Origin: Pseudomonadota bacterium
GTDB lineage: Bacteria; Desulfobacterota; Desulfarculia; Desulfarculales; Desulfarculaceae
Assembly (NCBI GenBank): GCA_018902755.1
Contig: JAHIQI010000024.1
Span: 1-64,000 of the forward strand
DNA length: 64,000 bases
Reading direction: 5' to 3'
Of this stretch, positions 50,105-59,289 are shown in pieces (the first letter of the stretch is position 1; every line of letters starts with the position of its first letter). The notes beneath the pieces were generated by a model. The model did not search any database. It worked only from the letters and a program-made list of their open reading frames with translations, and was not told the DNA's origin. Made by a program: the position numbers and the translations under genes.

Positions 50105-50872
50105 CTAAACCAACCGGGTCACGCCCGGAGCCACCTCCGGGTAATCCTGGCTCATGGCGATGTCGTGGCCGGGAAAGAGCAGCTCGGGCGACGAGACCAA
50201 GTTGCGCAGGCGCTTCATGGACAGCAGCCAGGCGGGCAGGTCGAAGATGAAGATGCTGGGCCAGTCCTCGCGGAAGTTGGCGAAGGTGTGGCCGCAGTCG
50301 CTGGCCACCACCGCCTCGCCATTTTCGGTGACGGCCTTCAGGGCCATGAGGCCGGGGCTGTGCCCCGGCGCGGCGATCAGCTCCAGGCCGGGGGCCAGGG
50401 GCGCGTCTCCCGCGTGCAGATGCAGGCGGCCTTCTTCCTGGGCCGCCACCAGGGCGGCCTGGTCGCCGGGGTCGTGCAGGATGGTGAAGATCGAGCGGCG
50501 CACCAGGGGGCTGGTGCTCCAGAACTCCCACTCGGCCCGGCCCAGGTGCACCTGGGCTTGGGGAAACAAGGCCGCCCCGCCGCAGTGGTCCCAGTGCAGG
50601 TGGCTCAGCACCAGGTGGCGCACCTCGTGGGGCTCCACCCCCAGGCCTCTGAGCAGCTCCACCGGATTGACGTAGCTCTTGAGGTTCCGCTGGGCCGCCC
50701 GCTCCGGGCTCACCCCGCAGTCCACCAGGACCGGCCCTTCCGGCCCCAGCAGGCACCAGAAGTAATAGGCCCGCTCTACCCGCTGGTCCCAGTCCCGGTT
50801 CCACAGGAGCAGGGCCTGGGAGCTTTCTTCCGGCCCGGCGTAGCGCAGGGCGAATATCCGGTAGGCGTCCAA
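50105..50872 (-). CDS. Metallo-beta-lactamase-fold protein of the AHL-lactonase group, 255 aa
   Basis: Key motifs: VLVDCGVSPERAA, the metal motif VLSHLHWDHCGGAALFPQAQ, GHSPGLMALK, VVASDCGHTF and LLFPGHDIAMSQD. This order is typical of N-acyl homoserine lactonase-like and related quorum-quenching or housekeeping hydrolases. The start is TTG 50872 with GAGG upstream. It starts 16 bp after the sufB stop and is probably the last gene of the suf operon. The natural substrate is unknown. Confidence 0.83.
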   Translation of the reverse strand: MDAYRIFALRYAGPEESSQALLLWNRDWDQRVERAYYFWCLLGPEGPVLVDCGVSPERAAQRNLKSYVNPVELLRGLGVEPHEVRHLVLSHLHWDHCGGAALFPQAQVHLGRAEWEFWSTSPLVRRSIFTILHDPGDQAALVAAQEEGRLHLHAGDAPLAPGLELIAAPGHSPGLMALKAVTENGEAVVASDCGHTFANFREDWPSIFIFDLPAWLLSMKRLRNLVSSPELLFPGHDIAMSQDYPEVAPGVTRLV

Positions 50873-50888
50873 GAGGCCTCGCGCCTCC

Positions 50889-52115
50889 CTACATGGCGTG
50901 TTCGTCGGTGGCGTTGATGGCCTTGTCTATCTCCGCCTGGAGCTGGGGCGGCAGGCCGGGTATGTCCACGCTCAAAAAGCCCCGCACGATGGTGGCGGTG
51001 GCCTCGTCCTCGCTGAGCCCCCGGGCCATGAGGTAATTGATCTCGTCCTGGGCGATCTTGCCCACCGCCGCCTCGTGGCTCATCTCCACCCCGTCCACGA
51101 AGCCGTCCAGGTAGGGCGCGGCCAGCATGGCCCCGCCGCCCAGGATCAGGCCCCGGCACTCCAGATGGGCCTTGATGCCCGGAGCCTTGCCCACCAGATG
51201 GCCGCGGGCCATGATCTTGCCGCCGTTGGTGATGGCCCGGCTGACCACCTCGGCCCGGCAGCCGGGGTGGTTGAGGATCACCCGCCCGCCGGCGTCGATG
51301 TCCGTGGTGGGCGAGCCCACCAATATGGAGTAGAAGCGGCCCACCGCGTTCGGCCCGTTGAGGTGGCAGGTGGGGTACATCTGCAGGTTGTTAACCGGGC
51401 GCATGCATACGTAGTTGGACAAATACAGGCCGCCCTCGTCCACCGTGGCCACCGAGCGGGGGCGCACCGCCACCCCCTCGGACCAGTTGTGGATCATGGT
51501 GAAGGACAGCTTGGCGTTCTTCTTGATGAAAAACTCGCTCACCCCCACGTGGAGGCCCTTGGTGAGGTGGGGGCCGGTGGCGCAGCCGCTGATGATGTGC
51601 AGCTCCGCCCCCTCCTCGGCGATGATGATGTTGTGCACGTTCTGCTGGATGTTGTCCTGGTCCATGTACAGGCAGGCCTGGATGGGATGGATGGCCTTGG
51701 CCCCGGGCAGGGCCCGGATCATGTAGCCGTCGTGCAGATCCAGCTCGGCCGCGGCGGTGTACTTGTCCGCGTCCACGTCCACCAGCTTCCAGTAATAGTC
51801 CCAGAGCCAGGGGTGGACCTCCAGGGCCTTCTTGAGTGGCAGCACCTCCACCCCGTCCTGGTGGCTGGAGCAGTGCAGGGGCGAGGCGTCCTTCATGATG
51901 AAGGTGCCGCCCCGGTCCTTGCCGCTTACGTCCACCCCGGACAGGAGCAGGTTTTGCTGGTCCACGGCGGGCATGGTGCAAAGTTCGTCCTCGGCCAGGG
52001 CCTGGTGGGTTTCGGCCTGGTGCTCGTATTGGCTCATATCCAGGTCGGCGCCGATGGCGGCAACCTTGTCACGGGCCGCCTCGGCCCGTTGGCGCAGCTC
52101 TTTTGAATCAGCCAT
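50889..52115 (-). CDS. sufB: SufB/SufD-family Fe-S cluster scaffold protein, 408 aa
   Basis: The beta-helix SufB/D core is seen: LHDGYMIRALPGAKAIHPIQ, NIIIAEEGAELHIISGCATG, DAGGRVILNHPGCRAEVVSR and HLECRGLILGGGAML ending with SHEAAVGKIAQDEINYLMAR. It pairs with SufC to build iron-sulfur clusters. Only one SufB/D copy and no SufS, SufU or SufE gene are present, as in the minimal SmsCB systems of anaerobes and archaea. GGAAAA lies upstream of the ATG. Confidence 0.92.
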   Translation of the reverse strand: MADSKELRQRAEAARDKVAAIGADLDMSQYEHQAETHQALAEDELCTMPAVDQQNLLLSGVDVSGKDRGGTFIMKDASPLHCSSHQDGVEVLPLKKALEVHPWLWDYYWKLVDVDADKYTAAAELDLHDGYMIRALPGAKAIHPIQACLYMDQDNIQQNVHNIIIAEEGAELHIISGCATGPHLTKGLHVGVSEFFIKKNAKLSFTMIHNWSEGVAVRPRSVATVDEGGLYLSNYVCMRPVNNLQMYPTCHLNGPNAVGRFYSILVGSPTTDIDAGGRVILNHPGCRAEVVSRAITNGGKIMARGHLVGKAPGIKAHLECRGLILGGGAMLAAPYLDGFVDGVEMSHEAAVGKIAQDEINYLMARGLSEDEATATIVRGFLSVDIPGLPPQLQAEIDKAINATDEHAM

Positions 52116-52131
52116 TTTCAGATTTTCCTTG

Positions 52132-52944
52132 TCAGTCCGCGTTGGCCGTGGGCAGCTCTTCCAGAAGGTGGGCGCTCAGGGGCACCATGCAGTTCACGCA
52201 CTCCTGGTAGCCGTTTTGGGCCACGCAGCGCAGGATCTCGCGGGGGTTGGAGGGGCAGGACAGGATGCCGTTGTAGAGCACGTGGCCCGAGTCGGCCTCC
52301 AGATAGTCCAGGATGTAGCCGGTGTGGGTGATGATAAGGCCCATTTTGGAGCGCTTGCGCCGGCTGTCGGCGATGGAGTCGCCGTTGGGGTGGTAGACCG
52401 CCTTGTCCTTTTGCAGCAGATGGGCGATGGTCTCGCCCACCAGGTGCATGTTTTCCATGTCCACCCCGGACTCGGGCTCGTCGAAGAGCATGAGGTCCGG
52501 GTTTTGGGCCATGAGCTGCAACAGCTCCGAGCGCTTTATCTCCCCGCCGGAGAGCCCGGCGTTTACCTCGCGGTCCAGGAAGTGGCCGAAGTTCACCTCC
52601 TCGGCCATCCCCTGCACGTCCACCTCGCGGCCGTGGGCGCAGATGCCCACCATTTGGCGGGTCTTGAGGCCATGGATGGTGGGGGGGCGCTGAAAGGCCA
52701 TGCCGATGCCCAGCTGGGCCCGTTCGTGGATGGGCATGTAGGTGATGTCCTCGCCCTTGAACACGATGCGGCCGTTTTTGACCACATAGCCGGGCATGCC
52801 CAGAATGGTCATGAGTAGCGAGGTCTTGCCCGAGCCGTTGGGGCCGAAAAGCACGTGGGTCTCGCCGGGCTTGATCTCCAGGTCTATGTGGCGCAACAAG
52901 AGCTTGCCCGAAAGCTCCACCTGCAAGTCTTCGATGAGCAACAT
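52132..52944 (-). CDS. sufC: SufC ABC-type ATPase, 270 aa
   Basis: Walker A FGPNGSGKTSLLMT, Q-loop MAFQRPPTIHG, signature LSGGEIKRSE and Walker B LMLFDEPESGVD are intact. The protein is about 20 residues longer than E. coli SufC. The extra end has cysteines (SCPSNPREILRCVAQNGYQE then CVNCM) not found in the classical protein. It drives assembly on SufB. The sufB gene starts 16 bp downstream. Confidence 0.92.
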   Translation of the reverse strand: MLLIEDLQVELSGKLLLRHIDLEIKPGETHVLFGPNGSGKTSLLMTILGMPGYVVKNGRIVFKGEDITYMPIHERAQLGIGMAFQRPPTIHGLKTRQMVGICAHGREVDVQGMAEEVNFGHFLDREVNAGLSGGEIKRSELLQLMAQNPDLMLFDEPESGVDMENMHLVGETIAHLLQKDKAVYHPNGDSIADSRRKRSKMGLIITHTGYILDYLEADSGHVLYNGILSCPSNPREILRCVAQNGYQECVNCMVPLSAHLLEELPTANAD

Positions 52945-52977
52945 GGGCCGTATTCTCCCTCCCGCCTCGGGGCGGGG

Positions 52978-53337
52978 CTAAAACTCTTTCCAGGCCAGGG
53001 GGCCGTCGGCCTCCAGGGCCTCGCGGCAAAAATCCAACGCCGCCTGGGGCTGGAAGGGGGCGCAGGAATAGACGACGATACTAAAGAAGCGCGGCCCTGA
53101 CCAGAAATAAGCGGCGATGCCGCTGTCCACCAGGGGCAAAAAGGCGTCGAAGCCCTGGTTGATCTCCTGGCCTTGGCCGCCCGGCGCGTGCACCACCGCC
53201 CGGCCGTAGGGGGTAAGCCCCAGGGCCTGGGCCAGCTCCAGCAGAAAGGCCTCCACCGCGGCCGCGTCCAGGTCGGCGCGGTAGCGCCCCTCCAGCAAAA
53301 GGCGCTGGCGATATATCTCCGGGGCCAGGTCGTCCAT
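52978..53337 (-). CDS. S-adenosylmethionine decarboxylase-like small protein, 119 aa
   Basis: The end region PLVDSGIAAYFWSGPRFFSI followed by VVYSCAPFQPQAALDFCREA has the spacing of prokaryotic AdoMet decarboxylase (ESH..HTWPE...DvftCG....p..a). The Ser that would become the pyruvoyl group is present in DSG, but the following His is missing. It may be a non-catalytic relative or a different small enzyme. It is the first gene of the operon with sufC, sufB and the MBL gene (33 bp gap to sufC). Confidence 0.5.
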   Translation of the reverse strand: MDDLAPEIYRQRLLLEGRYRADLDAAAVEAFLLELAQALGLTPYGRAVVHAPGGQGQEINQGFDAFLPLVDSGIAAYFWSGPRFFSIVVYSCAPFQPQAALDFCREALEADGPLAWKEF

Positions 53338-53458
53338 GGGCTGCTCCTGGTTTCACTATAGCCCAGGGTGGGCAGGCCGCCAAGGCCTCCGGATGGCGAC
53401 ATTTCAGCATTTCTGACCCCTTGTGCCCGTTGGGCCCCTGTGCTAGATTTGACCAGCC

Positions 53459-54067
53459 ATGACCCGTCCCGGAAGCCCAGACGCCTATTACCGCCGGGCA
53501 AAAAGCCAGGGTTACGCGGCCCGTAGCGTGTTCAAGCTCCAGGAGATGGACCGGCGGTACGGGCTGTTGCGCCCCGGACAGGCGGTGCTGGACCTTGGTT
53601 GTCACCCAGGTTCCTGGTTGCAGTTCGCCTCCCAGAAGGTGGGCCGTTCCGGCCGTCTGGTGGGGGTGGATCTGCAAGAGCCGGGCGTGAGCATGCCCCA
53701 GGGGTCGTGCTTCATTCAGGCCGACCTCTTGGAGTTGACTGCGGCCGAGGTGCAAGAGCGCTCGGGCGTGGAGGTCTTTGACCTGGTGCTGAGCGACGTG
53801 GCTCCGCACACCACCGGGATCAAGGACCGCGACGCCGCCGCGTCGCTGGAGCTGAGCCAAGCCGCCCTGGACATGGCCCTGGCCCTGCTCAAGCCGGGAG
53901 GGTCGTTTCTGGCCAAGGTTTTTTTCGGTCCGGGTGTGGAGGATCTGATCAGGCAGGTTAAGGGCGCCTTCAAGCTGGGCAAGGCCCACAAACCCGACGC
54001 CAGCCGGTCGGCCAGCAAGGAAATTTACATACTGGGCAGGGGCCTCAAACAGGCCCGCCCGGGATAA
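53459..54067 (+). CDS. rlmE: 23S rRNA 2'-O-methyltransferase RlmE (FtsJ), 202 aa
   Basis: FtsJ-type Rossmann methyltransferase. The catalytic K-D-K-E tetrad is visible in YAARSVFKLQEMD, LVLSDVAPHTTG, SFLAKVFFGPG and SASKEIYILG. The SAM loop is VLDLGCHPGSW. It methylates the 2'-OH of U2552 in 23S rRNA in the late steps of 50S assembly. It heads a plus-strand run with yebC, ruvC and ruvA. Confidence 0.93.
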   Translation: MTRPGSPDAYYRRAKSQGYAARSVFKLQEMDRRYGLLRPGQAVLDLGCHPGSWLQFASQKVGRSGRLVGVDLQEPGVSMPQGSCFIQADLLELTAAEVQERSGVEVFDLVLSDVAPHTTGIKDRDAAASLELSQAALDMALALLKPGGSFLAKVFFGPGVEDLIRQVKGAFKLGKAHKPDASRSASKEIYILGRGLKQARPG

Positions 54068-54091
54068 AGCCTCTAGTTTCAGGAGAATCAT

Positions 54092-54847
54092 ATGTCCGGT
54101 CACTCCAAGTGGAGCACGATCAAGCGCAAGAAGGGCGCCGCCGACGCCAAGCGGGGGCAGATCTTCACCCGGCTCATGCGGGAAATAACCGTGGCCGCCC
54201 GCTCGGGGGGCGGCGATGTGGAAGGCAACCCCAGGCTGCGCACCGCGGTGGCCGCGGCCAAGGGCCAGAACATGCCCAAGGAGAACATCGACCGGGCCAT
54301 CAAGAAGGGCACCGGCGAACTCGAGGGCGTGACCTACGAGGAGATCCTCTACGAAGGCTACGGCCCCGGCGGGGTGGCTTTTTTGGTGGAGTGCCTAACG
54401 GACAACAAGAACCGGGCCGCCGCCGACATTCGCCACATTTTCACCAAACGGGGGGGCTCCCTGGCCAAGGCCGGCGCGGTGGCCTACCTGTTCGAGGCCA
54501 AGGGCATCATCACCTTCGATAAGGAGGCGGTGAGCGAAGACGCCCTGATGGAAGCGGCCCTGGAGGCCGGGGCCGACGACGTGGTGGACGAGGGCGACGT
54601 GTGGGAAGTGCATTGCACTCCCGGCGACTTCAACCCGCTCAACGAGGCCCTGCGCGAGGCGGGCCTGGAGCCCATCGAGGCCGAGGTGACCAAGCAGGCC
54701 ACCACCATAGTGGAGATCACCGACAAGGGCGAGGCGTCCAAGGCCATGGCTCTCATGGAGGCCCTGGACGAGGCTGACGACGTGCAGAACGTCTACTCCA
54801 ACTTCGACATCGACGAAAAGATCCTGGCCGAGCTGGAAGACGAGTAG
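54092..54847 (+). CDS. yebC: YebC/PmpR-family protein, 251 aa
   Basis: Starts MSGHSKWSTIKRKKGAADAK, the family hallmark, and continues with GQIFTRLMREITVAARSGGG, NIDRAIKKGTGELEGVTYEE and the YEGYGPGGVAFLVE block. YebC proteins bind DNA, and recent work links them to relief of ribosome stalling. It follows rlmE by 24 bp and precedes ruvC by 2 bp, the common arrangement. Confidence 0.95.
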   Translation: MSGHSKWSTIKRKKGAADAKRGQIFTRLMREITVAARSGGGDVEGNPRLRTAVAAAKGQNMPKENIDRAIKKGTGELEGVTYEEILYEGYGPGGVAFLVECLTDNKNRAAADIRHIFTKRGGSLAKAGAVAYLFEAKGIITFDKEAVSEDALMEAALEAGADDVVDEGDVWEVHCTPGDFNPLNEALREAGLEPIEAEVTKQATTIVEITDKGEASKAMALMEALDEADDVQNVYSNFDIDEKILAELEDE

Positions 54848-54849
54848 GC

Positions 54850-55368
54850 ATGCCCCAGGCCCCCGCCCCCGCCGTGCTGGGGCTGGACCCCGGCAGCCGG
54901 TGCACCGGCTACGCGGTGGTGACGCCGGGGGCCGGCGGGCGCATCAAGCTGCACCGGGCCGGGGCCATCACTGCCCCCAGCGGGGCCCCGGTTCCCGAGC
55001 GGCTGGGCTACATCTTCTCTGAGCTGGTCCGGATCATCGCCGAACTAAAGCCCGCCGAGATGGCCGTGGAGGGGGTCTTCACCGCCAAGAACGCCCACAC
55101 CGCCTTGGTGCTGGGACAGGCTCGGGGGGTGGCCATCCTGGCCGGGGTGCGGGCCGGGCTTTCCATTCACGAATATCCCCCGGCCACGGTGAAAAAATCC
55201 CTGGTGGGCAACGGCCGCGCCACCAAGGAGCAGGTCAGGGCCATGGCCCTGCGCCTGGTGGGCTCCAAGGAGGGCAAGATGCCCCTGGACGCCTCCGACG
55301 CCCTGGCCCTGGCCCTGACCCACTTGCAGAGCCGCCGCCTGGCGGCCACCCTGGAGCGCCTGAAATGA
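54850..55368 (+). CDS. ruvC: Holliday junction resolvase RuvC, 172 aa
   Basis: RNase H-like resolvase. The acidic residues are in VLGLDPGSRCTGYAVV (Asp), MAVEGVFTAKN (Glu) and DASDALALALTH (two Asp). It cuts four-way junctions as a dimer. The start is 2 bp after yebC and the stop overlaps ruvA by 4 bp. Confidence 0.95.
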   Translation: MPQAPAPAVLGLDPGSRCTGYAVVTPGAGGRIKLHRAGAITAPSGAPVPERLGYIFSELVRIIAELKPAEMAVEGVFTAKNAHTALVLGQARGVAILAGVRAGLSIHEYPPATVKKSLVGNGRATKEQVRAMALRLVGSKEGKMPLDASDALALALTHLQSRRLAATLERLK

Positions 55369-55958
55369 TCGCCTCGGTCAGCGGCACCATCCTCACCCGC
55401 CGTCCGGACCACGTGGTGGTGGACTGCGGCGGGGTGGGCTACCGGGTGTTCGTTAGCCTCACCACCTTCTGCGACCTGCCCGAGATCGGCAAGCCGGTCA
55501 CCCTGCTCATCCACACCATAGTGCGCGACGACCACATCCACCTGCACGGCTTTTTGGGCGAGGCCGAGTGGCAGGCCTTCGGCAACCTGATCACGGTCAG
55601 CGGCATCGGCCCCAAGGTGGCCCAGGCCATCCTTAGCGGCATACCCCCGGCCGAGCTGTGGAAGGCCATCCGGGCGGGCGACGCCGCCCGGCTCACCGCC
55701 ATACCCGGGGTGGGCAAGAAGACCGCCGCCCGTTTGGTGGTGGAGCTGGAAGGCCGCCTGCCCAAGCACACCGGCGAAGGCGAGGCCCTTGAGGAACCGG
55801 CCACCCCTTTGAGCGACGACGCTGTTAGCGCCCTGATGAACCTGGGCTATCCCGAGGCCAAGGCCAAAAAAGCGGTGGAAAAGGCGATCAAGGGCTTCGA
55901 TGAGGGAGCTTCCCTGGAAAGCATCATCAAATCCGCACTGAAGGCCGTCGTAGGATAG
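55365..55958 (+). CDS. ruvA: Holliday junction branch-migration protein RuvA, 197 aa
   Basis: Three domains are seen: the N-terminal OB fold (MIASVSGTILTRRPDHVVVD, HIHLHGFLGEAEW), the HhH pair (LITVSGIGPKVAQAILSG and LTAIPGVGKKTAARLVVEL), and a C-terminal domain III (AVSALMNLGYPEAKAKKAVE) that contacts RuvB. The ruvB gene does not follow, unlike in many genomes; a convergent antiporter gene begins 10 bp later. Confidence 0.95.
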   Translation: MIASVSGTILTRRPDHVVVDCGGVGYRVFVSLTTFCDLPEIGKPVTLLIHTIVRDDHIHLHGFLGEAEWQAFGNLITVSGIGPKVAQAILSGIPPAELWKAIRAGDAARLTAIPGVGKKTAARLVVELEGRLPKHTGEGEALEEPATPLSDDAVSALMNLGYPEAKAKKAVEKAIKGFDEGASLESIIKSALKAVVG

Positions 55959-55968
55959 ACAGCCTTTT

Positions 55969-57165
55969 TCACTTTATCTTCAAGCGCCCGAACAGCTTGG
56001 CCATGGGGTTGGCGGTGAGCCCGTGGGCGATTACGCTCAGGATCACCGTGCACACCACGGTGACCCCCATGGTCATCCCCCCGGGCAGGTCCTTTTCCCA
56101 CACCATGATGATGAACACGATGCTGGCCAGGCCCCGGGGGCCGAACCAGCCCATGAACAGCTTGCCGTAGACGCTCTCCCCGGTGCCCGCCAGGGACAGG
56201 TACACCGGCAGCACCCGGATGATGGTGAGGCTGAGCAGCGAGTAGATTACGATGGTCCAACTGAAGGCGGCCAGGACCTGGCCCACCAATGCGAAGCCGA
56301 AGATCACCCAGGTGATGAGCGCCATGGTGTTGCCCATGCCCTCGGCCGCTTCCAGCACCTGGTGCTTGCCGCTCTTGAACATTGTGTCGAACAACAGGCC
56401 GCCCACGAAGCAGGCGATGAAGCCGCTGCCCTCCAGGGTCTGGGCCACGGCGTAGCAGGCGAAGGCCAGGGCCACCACCGGCACCGGCATCCAGTTTTCC
56501 AGCACCCAGCGGCGCTTGATGCTCAGCTTGAGCACCACCACCCCCAGGGCGGTGGCCCCCAGGCCCACGGCCAAGCCGATGCCGATCTCCCGGGCCAAGA
56601 GGGTCAGCGCCAGGCTGACTGGGCCTGTCTGGCTCTCGGTGCTCACCGCCAGGGCCAGGAACAGATAGAGGATGGGTACGCAGATGCCGTCGTTGAGCCC
56701 GCTCTCCACGTTCAATGCCTCGCGGATGCGCACCGGCACCTTGGGGTTGGCGAAGATGCCCTTGCCCAAGGCCGCGTCGGTGGGGGCCAGCATCACCGCC
56801 AGCAAGGCCACCTGCAACAGGGGCATGCCCGGAAAGAACAGCAGGCCCACCAGGAAGCCCAGCACGATGGTGATGGGCAGTCCGATAAAGAGCATGCGCT
56901 CGGGCAGGCCCCGGCTGCGCTTGAGAGTGGCTATGTCGGCGTTGGCCGCGTCGGTGAACAGCACCAGGGCCAGGGACAGCTCGGCGAAGCTGCGCAGCAT
57001 GTCGGCGGTGATGTCCGACTCCATGAGCCCCAGGACCATGGGCCCGGCCAGCACCCCGAAGGCCATGAAGATGATGGGGCCGCTCATGGGCTTTTTCTCT
57101 ATGCCCCCGGCCACCGCGCTGTAGATGAACACGAACACGGCCATTATGGCCAGATTTTCATACAT
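55969..57165 (-). CDS. CPA1-type Na+/H+ antiporter, 398 aa
   Basis: About 12 hydrophobic segments typical of the cation:proton antiporter family 1. Key elements are ALVLFTDAANADIATLKRSR, VALLAVMLAPTDAALGKGIF with the ion-binding Asp, and EALNVESGLNDGICVPILYL (END-type ND). It exchanges sodium or potassium for protons. It lies 42 bp after the broken TRAP permease on the same strand, so it may recycle the sodium used by the TRAP system (inference). Confidence 0.87.
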   Translation of the reverse strand: MYENLAIMAVFVFIYSAVAGGIEKKPMSGPIIFMAFGVLAGPMVLGLMESDITADMLRSFAELSLALVLFTDAANADIATLKRSRGLPERMLFIGLPITIVLGFLVGLLFFPGMPLLQVALLAVMLAPTDAALGKGIFANPKVPVRIREALNVESGLNDGICVPILYLFLALAVSTESQTGPVSLALTLLAREIGIGLAVGLGATALGVVVLKLSIKRRWVLENWMPVPVVALAFACYAVAQTLEGSGFIACFVGGLLFDTMFKSGKHQVLEAAEGMGNTMALITWVIFGFALVGQVLAAFSWTIVIYSLLSLTIIRVLPVYLSLAGTGESVYGKLFMGWFGPRGLASIVFIIMVWEKDLPGGMTMGVTVVCTVILSVIAHGLTANPMAKLFGRLKIK

Positions 57166-57207
57166 GCATCACCGTCCGCTGCTTTACTTTGGGGCGGGCC
57201 CTGGAAG

Positions 57208-59269
57208 TTAAGCCCCTTTCTTGTTCTCCCTGGCCGCGCGCATCTTTTGCCACAGCCAGACCATGACGAACAAGGCGGTGCCCAGGGCCTGAGCGGCGGG
57301 CGCCGCCGCCAGGCCCAGCCAGCGGGCCGAGGCCGCCGGTTGCAGGACCACCGCCGCCGCGGCCAACAGCAGCACCGTCTCGTACCAGCGGCAGCGCGCC
57401 GCCAGGAAGCCCTGGGTGGCTCCGGCAAAGGCGAACATGGCCGCCAACCCGCTGAGCATGACCCAGGCGGCCACCCACCATGAGTCTACTCCTATCAAAA
57501 GAAGCTGTGAGTTGAATATGAACATGAAGGGCAGGATGGCGGTGCGCATGTCGTATGCGAAGCTCTGCAGGCCGGTGGGGATGGGGTTGGAGCGGGCTAT
57601 GGCGCTGGCCGCGTAGGCGGCCAGGCCCACCGGCGGGGTGTCGTCGGCCAGGATGCCGAAGTAGAACACGAACAGGTGGGCCGCGATCAAAGGCACCACC
57701 AGGCCCACCGAGGGCCCCAAATCCACGATGACCACCGCCATGAGCGAGGCCATGACGATATAGGTGGCCGTGGTGGGCAGGCCCATGCCCATGATCAGGC
57801 AGGCCAGGGCGGTGAGCCCCAGGAGCAGGTAGAGGTTGTCCCCGGCCATCAGCTCCACGATCTCGGTGATCAGCCCGCCCAGGCCCAGGTTCACCACCCC
57901 CACTATGAGCCCGGCCCCGGCCACGGCCACCCCGATGCCCATCATGTTGCGCCCGCCGTCCACCAGCGACCGCCAGATTATGACCAGGGCCTCGCGCAGC
58001 CCGGCGGCCGCGCTGCGCCCCCCGCGCTTGGCGCTCCAGAGGCTCTGGGCCACGATGAGCCCGCCCAGGAAGATGATGGCGTTGAACACGGCCAGGGAAG
58101 GGCTGTGGCGCAAATAGACCAATTGGTAGAGCAGCACCCCCAGGGGCAGCAGGAAATGCAGGCCCTGGAGCAGGGTGGGCCAAAAGGCGGGCAGCTCCCG
58201 GCGGGGGATGCTGGTCAGGCCCAGCTTGCATGCCTCGATGTGGGTGATAAAAAACAGGGTGAGGTAGCTGAGCACCGCCGGGACCAGGGCGGCGCGCACC
58301 ACCTCCAGGTAGGGCAGGTTGCAGTACTCGGCGATGATGAAGGCCGCCGCGCCCATGATGGGGGGCATGAGCTGGCCGTCGGTGGAGGCGGCCACCTCGA
58401 TGGCCGCCGCCTTTTTGGGCGGGTAGCCCGCTGATTTCATCAGGGGGATGGTGAAGGTGCCGGTGGTCACCACGTTGGCGATGGAGGACCCAGAGACCAT
58501 GCCGGTGAGCCCCGAGGCCAACACCGCCGCCTTGGCCGGGCCGCCCCGGAAGGAGCCCAGCAGGCTGAAGGCCAGGCGCACGAAATAGGCCCCGCCCCCG
58601 GCCCGGTTCATCATGGCCCCAAACAGCACGAACAAAAACACGATGGTGGCCGAAACGTCCAGGGGGATGCCGTAGATGCCCTCGGTGGACATGGTCTCCT
58701 GGCCCATGAAGCGCGACAGGCTCACCCCCTTGAAGGCGATGACGTCCGGCATGTAGGGGCCGAAAAAGGCGTAGATCATGAAGGCCACCGCCACCACGGC
58801 CAGGGACGGCCCCAGGGCCCGGCGCACCGCCTCCAACAAGAGCACCACCAGCAACCGCCCCGGCCGCCAGGTCGCGGGTCAGGGGGTCGCCCTGGCGCAG
58901 GGACAGGCCGTGGTGGTCGATGGCGATGTACAAGGCGGCCAGCCCGGCGGCCAGGGCCAGGAGCAGGTCGATCCAGGGGACGCGGTCCCGGCGGCGCAAA
59001 AAGGACCCCTCGCCGCCGGGGGCGAGTTTTTTGAGGGCTGGAAAGCTGAGATAGACCAGCACCAGGGCGAAGGCCAGGTGGATGGAGCGGACGTACACCG
59101 TCTCCAGCAGGATGGCCGAGGGCAACAGCAGTTGGAACACCGACCACCCGGCGGCCACCACCGGGATGAGGCTTCGCTGCCAACCCACGGGCTCGCGCAG
59201 GCCCAGGTCCGCCGAGGCGGCGGCCCGGGCCTGGGCCAGGGGGCTATCGGAGTTGGAGCCTGGGGGCAC
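57208..59269 (-). pseudogene. Fused TAXI TRAP permease interrupted by a +1 frameshift
   Basis: The N-terminal part is read from GTG 59269 (LREPVGWQRSLIPVV, ETVYVRSIHLAFALVLVYLS, ALYIAIDHHGLSLRQGDPLT) and the rest in another frame from about 58855 to TAA at 57208 (LLVVLLLEAVRRALGPS, DVIAFKGVSLSRFMG, SGLTGMVSGSSIANVVTTGT). The frames meet at a GGGG run on the minus strand (58858-58861). Removing one G would restore a continuous protein of about 686 aa joined as DLAAGRLLVVLLLEAV. All other parts look intact. It may be a real mutation, a sequencing error, or recoding. It follows the SBP by 20 bp. Confidence 0.85.
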
Positions 59270-59289
59270 TTGCTCTGGGGATCGGGCGC

